A stretch of 64,000 nt of DNA from Arthrobacter sp. CDRTa11 (GTDB lineage Bacteria > Actinomycetota > Actinomycetes > Actinomycetales > Micrococcaceae): contig NZ_CP044532.1 in the NCBI RefSeq assembly GCF_026427775.1, positions 2,542,001 through 2,606,000 of the forward strand, given 5' to 3'. Below are positions 42,326 through 51,522 of the stretch, in pieces; position 1 is the stretch's first letter, and every line of letters begins with the position of its first letter. The position numbers were made by a program, and so were the translations under genes. The notes beneath the pieces are model-generated. The model was not told the DNA's origin. It was given only the letters and a program-made list of their open reading frames with translations, and did no database searches.

Positions 42326-43300
42326 CTAGGAGGGGTAGACCGGGCTTGCCCAGCCTTGGTCCGCGGCAGCCCTGCCGATCACGGCCTTTCGGTACAGGTC
42401 CAGCAGACTTTGTGTGACAGTTCCTGCTGTTCCCTGGCCAATGGTGGTGCGGTCAACAGAGGCCACGTGGTTGACCTCGGCCGCGCTTCCGCAAACGAAA
42501 ATCTCATCCGCGGAGTAGAGCTCGGTACGGTCAATAGGACGGATGTCAACGTCCATGCCCAGCTCAGTCCGGGCCAGGTGCAGCACGCTGTCCCGGGTGA
42601 TTCCTTCAAGGATGCTTTCAGTAACGGGCGGCGTGCACAGGCGTCCTTGGCGCACCATAAAGACGTTGTAGCCTGCCCCTTCGGCAACATGGCCGTTTTC
42701 TGTCAACAAGAGTGCGGCATCGTAGCCGTTCCGCTTGGCTTCCAATAGCGCGAGCCTGCCGTTTTGGTAATTGGCGATGGACTTAATCCTTGGTGGCATG
42801 GAGCGGTCCGAAAGGCGTGCCCAGGAGCTGATCTGCACGTTAAGTCCGGTGGCCCCGAAGTAGTTGCCCATGGGAATCGCCGCCATGAAAACAGTGGACG
42901 GTCCGGTGTCCTCAGGCTTCCCGTCATCGGAGTCGACGAAAACCTGCGCCCGCATGTGCAGGTTCCCACGGAGCTCGTTGGCCCGGATCAGTCCGAGCAG
43001 CTGGTGCACCAGTGCTTCCGTATCCTGCGGTCCGTCGATCTCAACTACCCTCATGGAGTCAACTAGACGGCGCATATGGTCAGCCACCCGGAACGCGTAA
43101 AGCTGCTGGTCATCTTCACTCCAGTACGCACGGAAGCCTTCAAAAACTCCGACTCCGTACTTAAGTGTTGTGCTCAATACATGGAGCCGGGCGTCGTCGT
43201 ACTCCACCAGCTCGCCATCCTTCAGCAAATACTTGACGTGCTGCCTTGTCATAGTGGGCTTCGTGTTGGCGATTGCTGCGGCTTCTTGCGTGCTCGGCAT
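42326..43300 (-). CDS. class IV aminotransferase (branched-chain/D-amino acid type)
   Basis: Fold-type IV PLP enzyme of 324 aa from ATG 43300 (GGAAGAG upstream). Blocks: LKYGVGVFEGFRAYW, LHMRAQVFVDS, PLP-Lys in PPRIKSIANYQNGRLALLEA, GYDAALLLTENGHVAEGAGY, and SILEGITRDSVLHLA. Most like branched-chain aminotransferases, but its operon suggests use on an amino acid made from, or a keto acid needed by, the cyclic-amide pathway. Transcribed from a promoter bearing the island motif at 43395-43408. Confidence 0.87.
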   Translation of the reverse strand: MPSTQEAAAIANTKPTMTRQHVKYLLKDGELVEYDDARLHVLSTTLKYGVGVFEGFRAYWSEDDQQLYAFRVADHMRRLVDSMRVVEIDGPQDTEALVHQLLGLIRANELRGNLHMRAQVFVDSDDGKPEDTGPSTVFMAAIPMGNYFGATGLNVQISSWARLSDRSMPPRIKSIANYQNGRLALLEAKRNGYDAALLLTENGHVAEGAGYNVFMVRQGRLCTPPVTESILEGITRDSVLHLARTELGMDVDIRPIDRTELYSADEIFVCGSAAEVNHVASVDRTTIGQGTAGTVTQSLLDLYRKAVIGRAAADQGWASPVYPS

Positions 43301-43707
43301 GGCTCTCTTCCGTTCCTCTTTTGCTCGTTGAAGCGCGTTTGGCGGCTGGTCAACTGGAAGATGCCGGGGCATCTTCATTCAAGGTTGTTGGTTAATCACT
43401 ATAATGAAGACCCTCGGGCCTTTGTGTCAATGGATTCCCATTAGCTCCAGCCAAAAGTGGCCCCTCGTGCCAAGTCTTGCCGCGCCCCCTGAAGGCTATA
43501 GTTCGCTGGTCTTCAATAAATTGCATGAAAGGGGGTGCATTCTTCCTACCATCGCGCTAGAGTCGAATTCAATAAAGTGATGAGGCTTTGGGATGCGGCA
43601 TACCCGCATGTAAAGCCGTCGATGAGGGAGCTGCACATGCAACAGCCGCTGGTCATCACCCATTACGGGTTTGCTTTAGACTCGGTGAGCCCCAATGGGG
43701 AGGCGCC
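43301..43707. promoter_or_regulatory. 407-bp divergent control region with three island motifs and a structured leader
   Basis: No gene is seen. On the minus strand TTGACA (43430-43425) with CATTAT 18 bp on could drive the aminotransferase operon; ATCACTATAATGAA at 43395-43408 overlaps it. TTCAATAAATTGCA (43512-43525) and TTCAATAAAGTGAT (43568-43581) precede the ABC operon. A long hairpin lies in the presumed leader: GGCTTT (43584-43589) with AAAGCC (43612-43617), enclosing ATGCGG-catac-CCGCAT (43593-43609). GGGGAGG is the RBS of the permease. Confidence 0.6.
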
Positions 43708-44595
43708 ATGAGTATTCAGGGACTCCCACGCACATCTCCGGGACTGCGTGTCTCTGGGTGGGCCCGGCGTGGCCAGACCCTTCTGTTCCGTCGCTCGAGC
43801 GCCATCATGACCGCCGTCGCAGTCGCCATTATTGTGCTCCTGCCGGTCATGGCGCTGGTGGTACCGATGCCGCACGATCCCTTCCGTCCGGATACGAACT
43901 CAATCGGCATCGCGCCCAACGGGACCCACTGGTTCGGCACGGATGGAAACGGGATGGATATCTTCTCCCGAACAATAGAGGCCGCAAAGCTGGACCTTCC
44001 CATCGCATTGGCGGCAACTGGGCTGTCGCTCATAGTTGGTGTCCCACTCGGGCTGTTCGCCACGAGCGGCCGTTTGGGGGACGCCATCATGCGCGTCATC
44101 GATGCGTTCGCCGCGCTGCCAATCATCGTTATCGCTGTTGTCTCCATTAAGCTCATGGGCGGCGGGCCAACCGACGTCATCCTGGCGATTGCCGTTGTGG
44201 CTGCCCCACGCTTCGTGCGGCTATCCAGGGCAGCCGCCATGGCCCTCCGATCCGCCAGATACGTTGAAGCGGCAGCCGCAATCGGGTGTTCCCCGATCCG
44301 GATTGCCTTCAACCACATCTTCCGCAACGCCTATGGCGTAGTCCTGGTGCAGGCGACACTTACCGCTGCCAACGCGCTGGGCACCATCGCGGCCCTGAAC
44401 TTCCTGGGGGTAGGTGTCAGCCCGCCTACGCCGACGTGGGGAGCCATGATCAACGACGGAGTCAGCATGCTGATTAGGGGCGAGTGGTGGGCTGCAGCAT
44501 TTCCCACCGCAGCTATGCTCCTAGCCATCGGATCACTGAACATCATCGCCGGCGCAATCGAAACAAAGATCGAACGAGTGGAGCGGGTGCGGTAA
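43708..44595 (+). CDS. oligopeptide-type ABC transporter permease (DppC-like)
   Basis: 295 aa from ATG 43708, backed by GGGGAGG. N-terminal cytosolic segment, one helix, then NGTHWFGTDGNGMDIFSRTI (the DppC landmark), further helices, and the EAA loop ALRSARYVEAAAAIGCSPIR. Part of the importer for the island's substrate. Stop and next start overlap by 1 bp (TAATG). Confidence 0.9.
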   Translation: MSIQGLPRTSPGLRVSGWARRGQTLLFRRSSAIMTAVAVAIIVLLPVMALVVPMPHDPFRPDTNSIGIAPNGTHWFGTDGNGMDIFSRTIEAAKLDLPIALAATGLSLIVGVPLGLFATSGRLGDAIMRVIDAFAALPIIVIAVVSIKLMGGGPTDVILAIAVVAAPRFVRLSRAAAMALRSARYVEAAAAIGCSPIRIAFNHIFRNAYGVVLVQATLTAANALGTIAALNFLGVGVSPPTPTWGAMINDGVSMLIRGEWWAAAFPTAAMLLAIGSLNIIAGAIETKIERVERVR

Positions 44596-45476
44596 TGACA
44601 GGACTTCAGGTACGGGACCTCGTGACCGAGTTCCATTCCCGGGATCAGGTCATCAGGGCCCTCCACGGAATCTCCTTCGAGATCGGCGGCAACGAAATCG
44701 TTGGCATTGTAGGTGAATCAGGATCAGGAAAGTCCACAGTGGTGCGGTCAGTGATCAAGCTGCTGATGCCGCCCGGGCGGGTCATGTCGGGCACTGCCGA
44801 GTTTGCCGGCCAGGACCTTATCAGCCTCTCGGAACACCAAATCCGCCAAATTCGCGGCAAGGAAATCGGGTTCGTGGCGCAGAATCCATTCAGTGCGTTA
44901 AACCCAGTGGTGCGCATTGAGCGACAATTCGCAAACATTGCCAAGGCCCACGGGCTTCCCACAGACCGTTCCTCAAGGGAGCGGGCCCGGGACCTGCTGG
45001 CTTCAACGGGAGTCAACGATCCGGAGCGCGTGCTGCGCGGCTACGCTCATGAACTTAGCGGCGGGATGGCCCAGCGCGTTGTGATTGCCATGGCTTTGTA
45101 TCTGAACCCGGGTTTGATCATTGCTGATGAACCGACGACTGCCCTCGACCTGACCGTTCAGCGGCAGGTCCTCGATACCCTCACGAGGCTGACGAGAGAC
45201 AATGGGCGCTCCATGCTCATCGTGACCCATGATCTTGGTGTGGTGTCGAACTATTGCGACCGGGTCCTGGTGATGTACCGGGGAAACATCGTAGAACAAG
45301 GTCCCGTTTCAGAGGTGTTCGTGCGCCCGCAGGACCCCTACACCGTCTCGCTGTTGGATTCAGTGGTCCGGCCGGAGGCTGGGGAGCCTGGCGGCGCCAA
45401 GCATGCTTTTCCTTCGGAGACTAAAACGCCGGGGGATGCAGACAATTCCCAGCTTACTGAGTCCAGGAGTGTGTGA
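44595..45476 (+). CDS. oligopeptide-type ABC transporter ATPase (DppD-like)
   Basis: 293 aa. Walker A VGESGSGKST (about residue 43), signature AHELSGGMAQRVVIAMALY, Walker B LIIADEPTTALD, H-loop LIVTHDLGVVSNYCDRVLVM, and the C-terminal oligopeptide extension (PYTVSLLDSV). Coupled by 4 bp to the second ATPase. Confidence 0.93.
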   Translation: MTGLQVRDLVTEFHSRDQVIRALHGISFEIGGNEIVGIVGESGSGKSTVVRSVIKLLMPPGRVMSGTAEFAGQDLISLSEHQIRQIRGKEIGFVAQNPFSALNPVVRIERQFANIAKAHGLPTDRSSRERARDLLASTGVNDPERVLRGYAHELSGGMAQRVVIAMALYLNPGLIIADEPTTALDLTVQRQVLDTLTRLTRDNGRSMLIVTHDLGVVSNYCDRVLVMYRGNIVEQGPVSEVFVRPQDPYTVSLLDSVVRPEAGEPGGAKHAFPSETKTPGDADNSQLTESRSV

Positions 45477-46282
45477 CTGTGGCCATCATTGAAATGAAGG
45501 ACGTGCGCAAGACTTTTCGCACTCCCCAGGGAACCACCGTGACTGCAGTCGACGGAGTCTCCTTCGGGGTGGAGCGCGGCGAAACGCTCGGGATCATCGG
45601 CGAAAGTGGCTCCGGTAAGTCCACTCTGGGCCGCTTGATACTCCGGCTCAACGAAGCCGACTCCGGCTCGATATTCCTCGAAGGCGAGGACATCAGGGCG
45701 CTGTCGAAGGCGCAGTTGCGGAAGAGGCGACGGAGATGGCAGATCGTCTTCCAGGAACCATTTGCTTCGCTCAACCCGCGGCTCACCATCCGTCAGATCG
45801 TTGAGGAGCCGCTCGTCGTCTCGAAGACCTACGGCTCCCGCACGGAACGGTTGCAGCGCGTGATCGAAACGTTGAATGAGGTGGGGCTCTCGGAAGAGTT
45901 CCTGAATCGGCGCCCGGCCAACCTCAGCGGGGGACAGCAGCAAAGGGTAGGCATAGCGCGGTGCCTCGTCACGGATCCAACCTTGGTGGTGCTGGACGAG
46001 CCGACGTCGTCCCTGGACCTGACCATCCGGGCCTCCATCCTCCGCATGCTCGCCAAGCTGCAGGTGGCGAGGGACCTTACCTACGTCTTCATCTCCCATG
46101 ACATTGAGACGGTCCGGCACTTTTGCTCGCGTGTGGCAGTGATGCACCACGGACAGTTCGTCGAAACAGGCACCACTCATGAGGTCTTATCCAATCCCCA
46201 ACAGCCCTACACGCAGGCGCTTATGGCTGCAGCACTGCCTCCCGTTCCGTATTCCCCTGAAGCTAAGGCGGCAACGGCATGA
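45473..46282 (+). CDS. oligopeptide-type ABC transporter ATPase (DppF-like)
   Basis: 269 aa from GTG 45473 (AGGAG upstream). Walker A IGESGSGKST, Q-loop IVFQEPFASLNPRLTIRQIV typical of DppF/OppF, signature ANLSGGQQQRVGIARCL, Walker B LVVLDEPTSSLDLTIRA. Pairs with the preceding ATPase. Overlaps the DppB-like gene by 4 bp. Confidence 0.93.
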   Translation: MTVAIIEMKDVRKTFRTPQGTTVTAVDGVSFGVERGETLGIIGESGSGKSTLGRLILRLNEADSGSIFLEGEDIRALSKAQLRKRRRRWQIVFQEPFASLNPRLTIRQIVEEPLVVSKTYGSRTERLQRVIETLNEVGLSEEFLNRRPANLSGGQQQRVGIARCLVTDPTLVVLDEPTSSLDLTIRASILRMLAKLQVARDLTYVFISHDIETVRHFCSRVAVMHHGQFVETGTTHEVLSNPQQPYTQALMAAALPPVPYSPEAKAATA

Positions 46283-47394
46283 TCCGCTACATCCTGTCCA
46301 GGCTTGTCATAGCCTTCCTGCTGCTCCTGGGCCTGATCACACTTAGTTTTGGCCTCGTATCCTTGCTGCCCGGTGATCCCGCAGTAGCACTTTTGGGCGA
46401 ATACGCCACTCCTTCTGATGTCGCACGGATCCATGCCCAGCTTGGCCTGGACAAGCCATTCTGGGAGCGGTACCTGGACTACATCAGCAGGACGCTGCAG
46501 GGCGATCTGGGACAGTCATTCTTCACCGGAAGCTCCGTCTCAGCGGAGATTTGGACCCGCTTGCCAAACACCCTCGTCTATCTGGTGCCCGGCCTCCTCC
46601 TGGCCCTGGTGATCGGTATGGGAATGGGAACACTCGCTGCATACCGCTACGGTCGTGGAGCGGACAAAGCCTTCACTGCCGGCGTATCAGTCCTTATGGC
46701 AATGCCGGAGTTTGTTCTGGCGCTGCTTCTGCTCTTTATCTTCTATCAGCAACTGCATTTGGCTCCAGCCCCGCTCGGGATGCTTTCGAGCTCCGAAATT
46801 CCGCCACCCAAGGTGACCGGCTCCGTGGCGCTGGATGCCGTGATCGCCGGTCAGTGGAGCACCGTGAACTCCATCCTCAGCAGGGCCGTCCTGCCCATCA
46901 TCACCATGGGATTGTTCTTCGCTGCGCCCTTCGGTAAAACCGTTCGCACCGGCCTTCTCCAGGTCCTCAATTCTCCTCAGATTGAATTCGCGAGGGCCTG
47001 CGGCCTCAGACCCCTGCAGGTGTTCCGATACGCCCTCAGCGACGTCCGCGGTTCATTGATGACGTACATGGTTCTGCTGTTTGCCGCTGCCCTCAGTGGT
47101 GCCGCAATCGTGGAAAGCGTGTTTTCGTGGCCCGGCGTTGGCGGCTGGTCCCTGGATGGCGTACTTAAGGGCGACGTTCCTGTCATTCAGGGCTTCGTCT
47201 TGATTATGGGCGCTACAAGCCTCCTCGGGTACGTGCTCCTGGATTCCCTCATCACTTTGCTGGATCCACGCACGCGCAACAACGTGCTCCGCAGTGCCAA
47301 GCGCCCCCTCAGAAGCTCTGCATCGGACCCGGCTGCCCAAGCTGCAACGCCTGTTGTTGAACCGGTTGTGCCGCCAAACGTGCCTCAGGGTTAA
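46279..47394 (+). CDS. oligopeptide-type ABC transporter permease (DppB-like)
   Basis: 371 aa. Starts MIRYILSRLVIAFLLLLGLI, then LLPGDPAVALLGEYATPSD, ARIHAQLGLDKPFWERYLDY and the EAA loop SPQIEFARACGLRPLQVFRY. A Pro/Ala-rich C-terminal tail of about 30 residues is added. Gene order C-D-F-B with the binding protein further downstream is unusual but complete. Confidence 0.92.
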   Translation: MIRYILSRLVIAFLLLLGLITLSFGLVSLLPGDPAVALLGEYATPSDVARIHAQLGLDKPFWERYLDYISRTLQGDLGQSFFTGSSVSAEIWTRLPNTLVYLVPGLLLALVIGMGMGTLAAYRYGRGADKAFTAGVSVLMAMPEFVLALLLLFIFYQQLHLAPAPLGMLSSSEIPPPKVTGSVALDAVIAGQWSTVNSILSRAVLPIITMGLFFAAPFGKTVRTGLLQVLNSPQIEFARACGLRPLQVFRYALSDVRGSLMTYMVLLFAAALSGAAIVESVFSWPGVGGWSLDGVLKGDVPVIQGFVLIMGATSLLGYVLLDSLITLLDPRTRNNVLRSAKRPLRSSASDPAAQAATPVVEPVVPPNVPQG

Positions 47395-47422
47395 AAAGTC
47401 GAACTAACCCTCCAGAAAACCC

Positions 47423-47453
47423 TTGACATTCCCCTCATATTCAATAGATTGAA
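47423..47453 (+). promoter_or_regulatory. promoter with perfect palindromic island motif, likely leaderless
   Basis: TTGACA at 47423-47428 and TAGATT at 47445-47450 (16-bp spacer). The palindrome TTCAATAGATTGAA (47440-47453) covers the -10 and reaches the start site. Expected transcription start is 47457, the A of the ATG of the next gene, so the mRNA would be leaderless. Confidence 0.65.
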
Positions 47454-47456
47454 GAT

Positions 47457-48284
47457 ATGTTCACTACATTGTATGAAGACAAGTTGGTGGTCCTGGGCGG
47501 AATCATTCCGCTTGATGGCAGGGTGAGTTGGGTGCCCGAAGGTGCAACAGGCTTTCAGCCCTCCAACGCCTACCTCCTTACAGAAGGTTCCTCCCGGCTC
47601 CTCGTCGATTCAGGACTTGCAGTCCATAGCCAGGAAATCCTCGAGGATCTCGCGCAGCTGATTGGCGAAGGCGGGGGAGTGTCCATGTTCTTCACCAGGA
47701 GTGAGATGGACTGTGTGTCAAACCTCGAGCCCATAGCCGGCAGGTTCGACATCGAAAGGCTCTTCACCGGCGGGGTCATCAACCCGTTTGACGCTTTCGA
47801 TGACCTGAGCCGCCTGGCACTGCGCGGGCGCCGCCACCAGATCGACGCCCAGCGGACCGAAGAAGGAGACTCCGTCGCCCGTGCCGCAGAAATCGAAATA
47901 GCTCCCGGCCGCGTCCTTGAGGTCGAATCGCCGCTGCTTCGCCTGCTGCCTACCTTCTGGGGCTGGGACCAGGAGACCGGCACCCTCTTCACCTCTGACA
48001 CATTCACGCATGGCATGATGGAGCGCCCGGATGGCGCGCGCATCATCGACTCGACGGTGGAGGACGCCACCACAGTGGAACAGGTCGCCGGCCATCTGTA
48101 CGCGAAATATGAATGGATTCCGCGCTCCACGTGCGGACCCCTGCGGGAATGGCTGCAGGAGAAGTTCGACGCCTTAGATCCGGAAATCATCGCCCCGTCC
48201 CGCGGATGCGTACTCAAAGGACGCGACGTGGTCCGCCGCCACCTTGGCTTCATGCTCGACGCGCTTACCCCGCAGCTGGTTTAG
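47457..48284 (+). CDS. flavodiiron-like MBL-fold protein with degenerate metal site (subunit A1)
   Basis: 275 aa. The metallo-beta-lactamase/ODP-like fold is shown by NAYLLTEGSSRLLVDSGLAV, then FFTRSEMDCVSNLEPIAGRF where flavodiiron proteins have HxExDHxGxL: here Arg81-Ser-Glu83-Met-Asp85-Cys86. Later ligands: Arg in SPLLRLLPTFWGW (normally His), Asp kept in LFTSDTFTHG, Arg in IIAPSRGCVLKG (normally His). Most His ligands are thus lost. No flavodoxin domain. It is directly followed by the more canonical B1 and is similar to A2 (51523-52329). Function unknown; a non-catalytic or complementing partner of B1 is plausible. Confidence 0.7.
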   Translation: MFTTLYEDKLVVLGGIIPLDGRVSWVPEGATGFQPSNAYLLTEGSSRLLVDSGLAVHSQEILEDLAQLIGEGGGVSMFFTRSEMDCVSNLEPIAGRFDIERLFTGGVINPFDAFDDLSRLALRGRRHQIDAQRTEEGDSVARAAEIEIAPGRVLEVESPLLRLLPTFWGWDQETGTLFTSDTFTHGMMERPDGARIIDSTVEDATTVEQVAGHLYAKYEWIPRSTCGPLREWLQEKFDALDPEIIAPSRGCVLKGRDVVRRHLGFMLDALTPQLV

Positions 48285-48293
48285 GAGACCATC

Positions 48294-49121
48294 ATGGAAG
48301 AACTCGTTGAAACTATGAGCAGTGACCTGCCGCGAACCGTCGCGAAGGGCGTCACATGGATGAGCTCCTGCCTTCCCTTCCATTTGGAAGACCGTGTCAT
48401 CCACGGCCACAACTCCACCTACCTGGTCCAGGGCGACCATTCGTCAATCCTGGTCGACACCGGTAACCCATCGAGTTGGCCCATCATTTCCCGCACACTG
48501 GACGGGCTTCTGGACGGAAAGGAGCTGACATACGTCTTCCCGACGCACCCTGAGTTGCCCCACACAGGCAACCTCCCCCGGCTTGTGGAGAAATATCCGC
48601 AGATCCAGGTGATTGGCGACGTCCGCGACTACCACCTCTTTTATCCGCAGATCGAGCCAAACCTCCACGCAAAGGTGCCTGGGGACAAGGTGGACCTTGG
48701 CGGACAGGAGTTCATGGTGGTGGAGGCCCTGATCAGGGACCTGCCCAACACCCAGTGGGGCTTTGCGCCACAGGCTGGAGTCCTCTTCACTGCGGACGGT
48801 TTCTGCTACATGCACCGTCCGGAGCTGGACGACGAAGACCCGGTTCATCTTCCCGGGGAGTGTGGACTCACCACCGGGGAGCTGCAGGTCCCTATCGCCG
48901 TCGAAAATGCAGCGTTCTTTACCGGCAGCGCCCTTTACTGGGCACGTTTCGCCAATGACGCTGACGCAGTATACGACCGTGTTCTTCATCTTATTGATGA
49001 CCTTGGCGTCCAGTCCGTTGCCCCTACCCATGGCAACTTCATCAGCAATATCCGCGAGGTGGAGCCCATCATTCGGGCAGGCCACAAGCGGGCTTACCGC
49101 TACGAGACCGCACAGCCGTAG
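48294..49121 (+). CDS. flavodiiron-like MBL-fold protein, more canonical partner (subunit B1)
   Basis: 275 aa from ATG 48294 (GGAG 7 bp upstream). NSTYLVQGDHSSILVDTGNP gives the MBL beta-core. The metal segment is YVFPTHPELPHTGNLPRLVE, i.e. His85-x-Glu87-x-Pro89-His90, a HxExDH motif with Asp to Pro. The third His is Arg (ALIRDLPNTQWGF), Asp is kept (LFTADGFCYMH), and the last His is kept (SVAPTHGNFISN). So five of seven flavodiiron ligands remain. No flavodoxin or rubredoxin domain. Likely forms a complex with A1; substrate unknown. Confidence 0.7.
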   Translation: MEELVETMSSDLPRTVAKGVTWMSSCLPFHLEDRVIHGHNSTYLVQGDHSSILVDTGNPSSWPIISRTLDGLLDGKELTYVFPTHPELPHTGNLPRLVEKYPQIQVIGDVRDYHLFYPQIEPNLHAKVPGDKVDLGGQEFMVVEALIRDLPNTQWGFAPQAGVLFTADGFCYMHRPELDDEDPVHLPGECGLTTGELQVPIAVENAAFFTGSALYWARFANDADAVYDRVLHLIDDLGVQSVAPTHGNFISNIREVEPIIRAGHKRAYRYETAQP

Positions 49122-49148
49122 CATCCACCCAATAAATGGAGTCATGTA

Positions 49149-50744
49149 ATGAAAACTCTGCGTATGATCACCGGGGGCGCAGCCGTTGCCCTCGCCACGT
49201 CCCTCGTTGGCTGCGGGAATTCCAGCCCACAGACCCAAGACAACACCGCCGTCGAAAACATCGTAGTAGCGGTCGGCGCACTGCCGGACAGCCTCACACC
49301 AGCACCTTGGGGAGGCAGCGCTTCGCACGTCGTGCTCAGCGGCCTCGGCTCCCAGCTCCTACAGTACAAAGTCGGAGAGAGCGACGGGAAGACATGCCCA
49401 GAGCCCTCCACCGAGGTTGCCGGCAGGCTGGCCGAAAGTGCGGAGCCCAGTGAGGACGGCACAGGTGTCGTCGTCAAGCTGCGCGACCTCACCAGCCAGT
49501 TCGGCAACAAGCTTTCGGCGGAGGACGTCCGGTGGAGCTTCGATATCGGCATGCAGCGCCAGCCCGTCATGCGCGGAACCCTCAAGAGCAGTGGCTTCAA
49601 CGTTGAGGACCTGGTCAAGGTGATTGATGATCGGACCATCCAACTCAACACTGCAGGACTGACGTCGTACACGGAAGAATCCCTGCAGAACAACCTGTTC
49701 TATGTCCACGACAGCACCGAGGCCAAAAAGCACATCACGCCGGAAGATCCCACGGCCAACAACTGGCTCTCCAAGAACCTCGCTGATTACAGCGGCTGGA
49801 AGCTTGAAGAATTCTCGCCCGGCGCATCGTTGACCCTGACAGCGGATCCGAATTGGGAGGGCGAGCGGGGTGCGGTTAAGCGTGTTTCGGTCAAAGCCGT
49901 CCAAAGTACTGCCACCCGTAGCCAACTGGTTGAAACAGGCGAAGTGCAGGTAGCGAACGGATTCGAGTACGACCAGTACAAGTCCTTGGAGAAGGCACCT
50001 GGCGTTACTGTCCTGAACTGCCCCAGCCAGACTCGTGACACGATGATGATCAACACCAAGACCGGCCCCTTGGCTGACCCCAAGGTCCGCCATGCACTGT
50101 CCATGGCCATTGACCGGGATTCATTGGTCAAGGGCGCATACGCCGGCTTCGGTGAACCCGCCGGATCCATCTTCCCCATGGTCGAGGGTTCCCCCACCTA
50201 CAAATTCGACAAGGCCGAAGCCAAGAAGCTGCTGACCGAGGCAGGGTACGGCAACGGATTCCCGCTGACCCTGAGCTACAGCGCTACCCGCCCCGGGCCT
50301 GTGGCTGCCAAGTCGGCAGTCCTCATCCAGTCCATGCTCAAGGAAGTGGGCATCGACGTCCAGCTGCAGAATGTGGCCAGCTCCACCGACTTCTCGACGG
50401 CACTCCTGGAAGGCCGCTATCAGGCGGTCCTCTACGCGGAGCCGATCGTGATTGCGGACCCGGCCTTCTACAGCTACGCGTTCTATGGAACCGGCGCCCC
50501 GAGCAACAGCACAGGTTGGTCGAACCCCGAATTCGACAAGGCGCGCAGCGAGCTGGCTGCAACTCCTGACGAAGAAGCCGAAAAGCGGGACGGACTCCTC
50601 AAGAAGATGGCCTCCCTGGTGGACGAGGGTGCGGCAATCCTGTCACTGGTCGAGACCCGGGGAGTGCTGGTCACCAAGGATGGGCTTCCAGGAGCCGTTC
50701 CCCTGACCAACGGACAGATCTACTTCAACGCCCTCGGCCGGTAA
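49149..50744 (+). CDS. ABC transporter substrate-binding lipoprotein, family 5
   Basis: 531 aa. Lipoprotein signal MKTLRMITGGAAVALATSLV with Cys at LVGC. SBP_bac_5 landmarks: SLTPAPWGGSASHVVLSGLG, KLSAEDVRWSFDIGMQRQPV, and DPKVRHALSMAIDRDSLVKG near residue 315. The binding protein of the importer encoded at 43708-47394, separated from it by the A1-B1 pair. Followed by an 11-bp hairpin, as in the first operon of this window. Confidence 0.92.
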   Translation: MKTLRMITGGAAVALATSLVGCGNSSPQTQDNTAVENIVVAVGALPDSLTPAPWGGSASHVVLSGLGSQLLQYKVGESDGKTCPEPSTEVAGRLAESAEPSEDGTGVVVKLRDLTSQFGNKLSAEDVRWSFDIGMQRQPVMRGTLKSSGFNVEDLVKVIDDRTIQLNTAGLTSYTEESLQNNLFYVHDSTEAKKHITPEDPTANNWLSKNLADYSGWKLEEFSPGASLTLTADPNWEGERGAVKRVSVKAVQSTATRSQLVETGEVQVANGFEYDQYKSLEKAPGVTVLNCPSQTRDTMMINTKTGPLADPKVRHALSMAIDRDSLVKGAYAGFGEPAGSIFPMVEGSPTYKFDKAEAKKLLTEAGYGNGFPLTLSYSATRPGPVAAKSAVLIQSMLKEVGIDVQLQNVASSTDFSTALLEGRYQAVLYAEPIVIADPAFYSYAFYGTGAPSNSTGWSNPEFDKARSELAATPDEEAEKRDGLLKKMASLVDEGAAILSLVETRGVLVTKDGLPGAVPLTNGQIYFNALGR

Positions 50745-50785
50745 GCGGAAAAGTCCAGACCCCGCAAGGTCCGAGTCCCACGCGT

Positions 50786-50814
50786 GGTGCCGGCCGTCGA
50801 ACCCGGCCGGCACC
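50786..50814 (+). terminator. intercistronic hairpin after the binding-protein gene
   Basis: GGTGCCGGCCG at 50786-50796 pairs perfectly with 50804-50814 around TCGAACC. No U-tract; probably stabilises the binding-protein mRNA or partly terminates. Confidence 0.6.
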
Positions 50815-50834
50815 CCACATCAAAGGAACCTCCC

Positions 50835-51509
50835 ATGATTACTATCTGCGGCAAGCAGGTCCGCGACACTTTGCAGGAACTGCTCGACCCGTCCACCACA
50901 GCCCTCGTTGTCATCGACATGCAGGAGGGTGCGGTCCATGCAGGCGGCGTGATCGGTGAATCCGGCCACGACCTCAGCATGATGCCCGCAGTCGCCGAAC
51001 GCTGCGGCCGCGCCATCGCTGCAGCCAGGAAGAACCGGGTCCCTGTTTTCCATATCCGGGTCGAAAACCTGCCCGACGGCGCCAGCTCTCCGCCCGCATG
51101 GCTCCGTGCCTTGTACACGGCTGCCAATGGCCGGCCCATCGATCTGGGCAGGCTAAGCCTGAAGGGTGACCCGGCCACCGAGTTCTGTGCCGAGTGCAAG
51201 CCCGAAGAAGACGAAGTGATCATCACCAAGCGGCGGCCCAGTGCCTTTGTTGGTACTGAACTGTCGCTGCTCCTTCGGAGCCAGGGCATTGAATCGGTGG
51301 CACTGGTTGGAGTCTCAACCGGCGGATGCGTCGAGGCTACCCTGCGCGACGCCGTGCACAACGATTTCTACGCGGTCCTCATCGAAGACGCGGTGGGAGC
51401 TTACGACACCGTCATTCACGATGCGGCACTGACCGTGATGAGGGCCCGGCACGACGTGTGTACCTTGGACCAGGCGATTACTGTTTGGGACTCGGCCGGC
51501 GCGGCCTGA
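50835..51509 (+). CDS. isochorismatase-like cysteine hydrolase
   Basis: 224 aa from ATG 50835 (AAAGGA upstream; the open frame extends to 50784 through the hairpin). Catalytic triad visible: Asp in LVVIDMQEGAV, Lys in VIITKRRPSAFVGTEL, Cys in LVGVSTGGCVEATLRDAV. Members include N-carbamoylsarcosine amidase, maleamate amidase and ureidoacrylate/biuret hydrolases, so it most likely cleaves a C-N amide bond of a ring-opened intermediate. Confidence 0.88.
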   Translation: MITICGKQVRDTLQELLDPSTTALVVIDMQEGAVHAGGVIGESGHDLSMMPAVAERCGRAIAAARKNRVPVFHIRVENLPDGASSPPAWLRALYTAANGRPIDLGRLSLKGDPATEFCAECKPEEDEVIITKRRPSAFVGTELSLLLRSQGIESVALVGVSTGGCVEATLRDAVHNDFYAVLIEDAVGAYDTVIHDAALTVMRARHDVCTLDQAITVWDSAGAA

Positions 51510-51522
51510 AACCAGGAACCAG

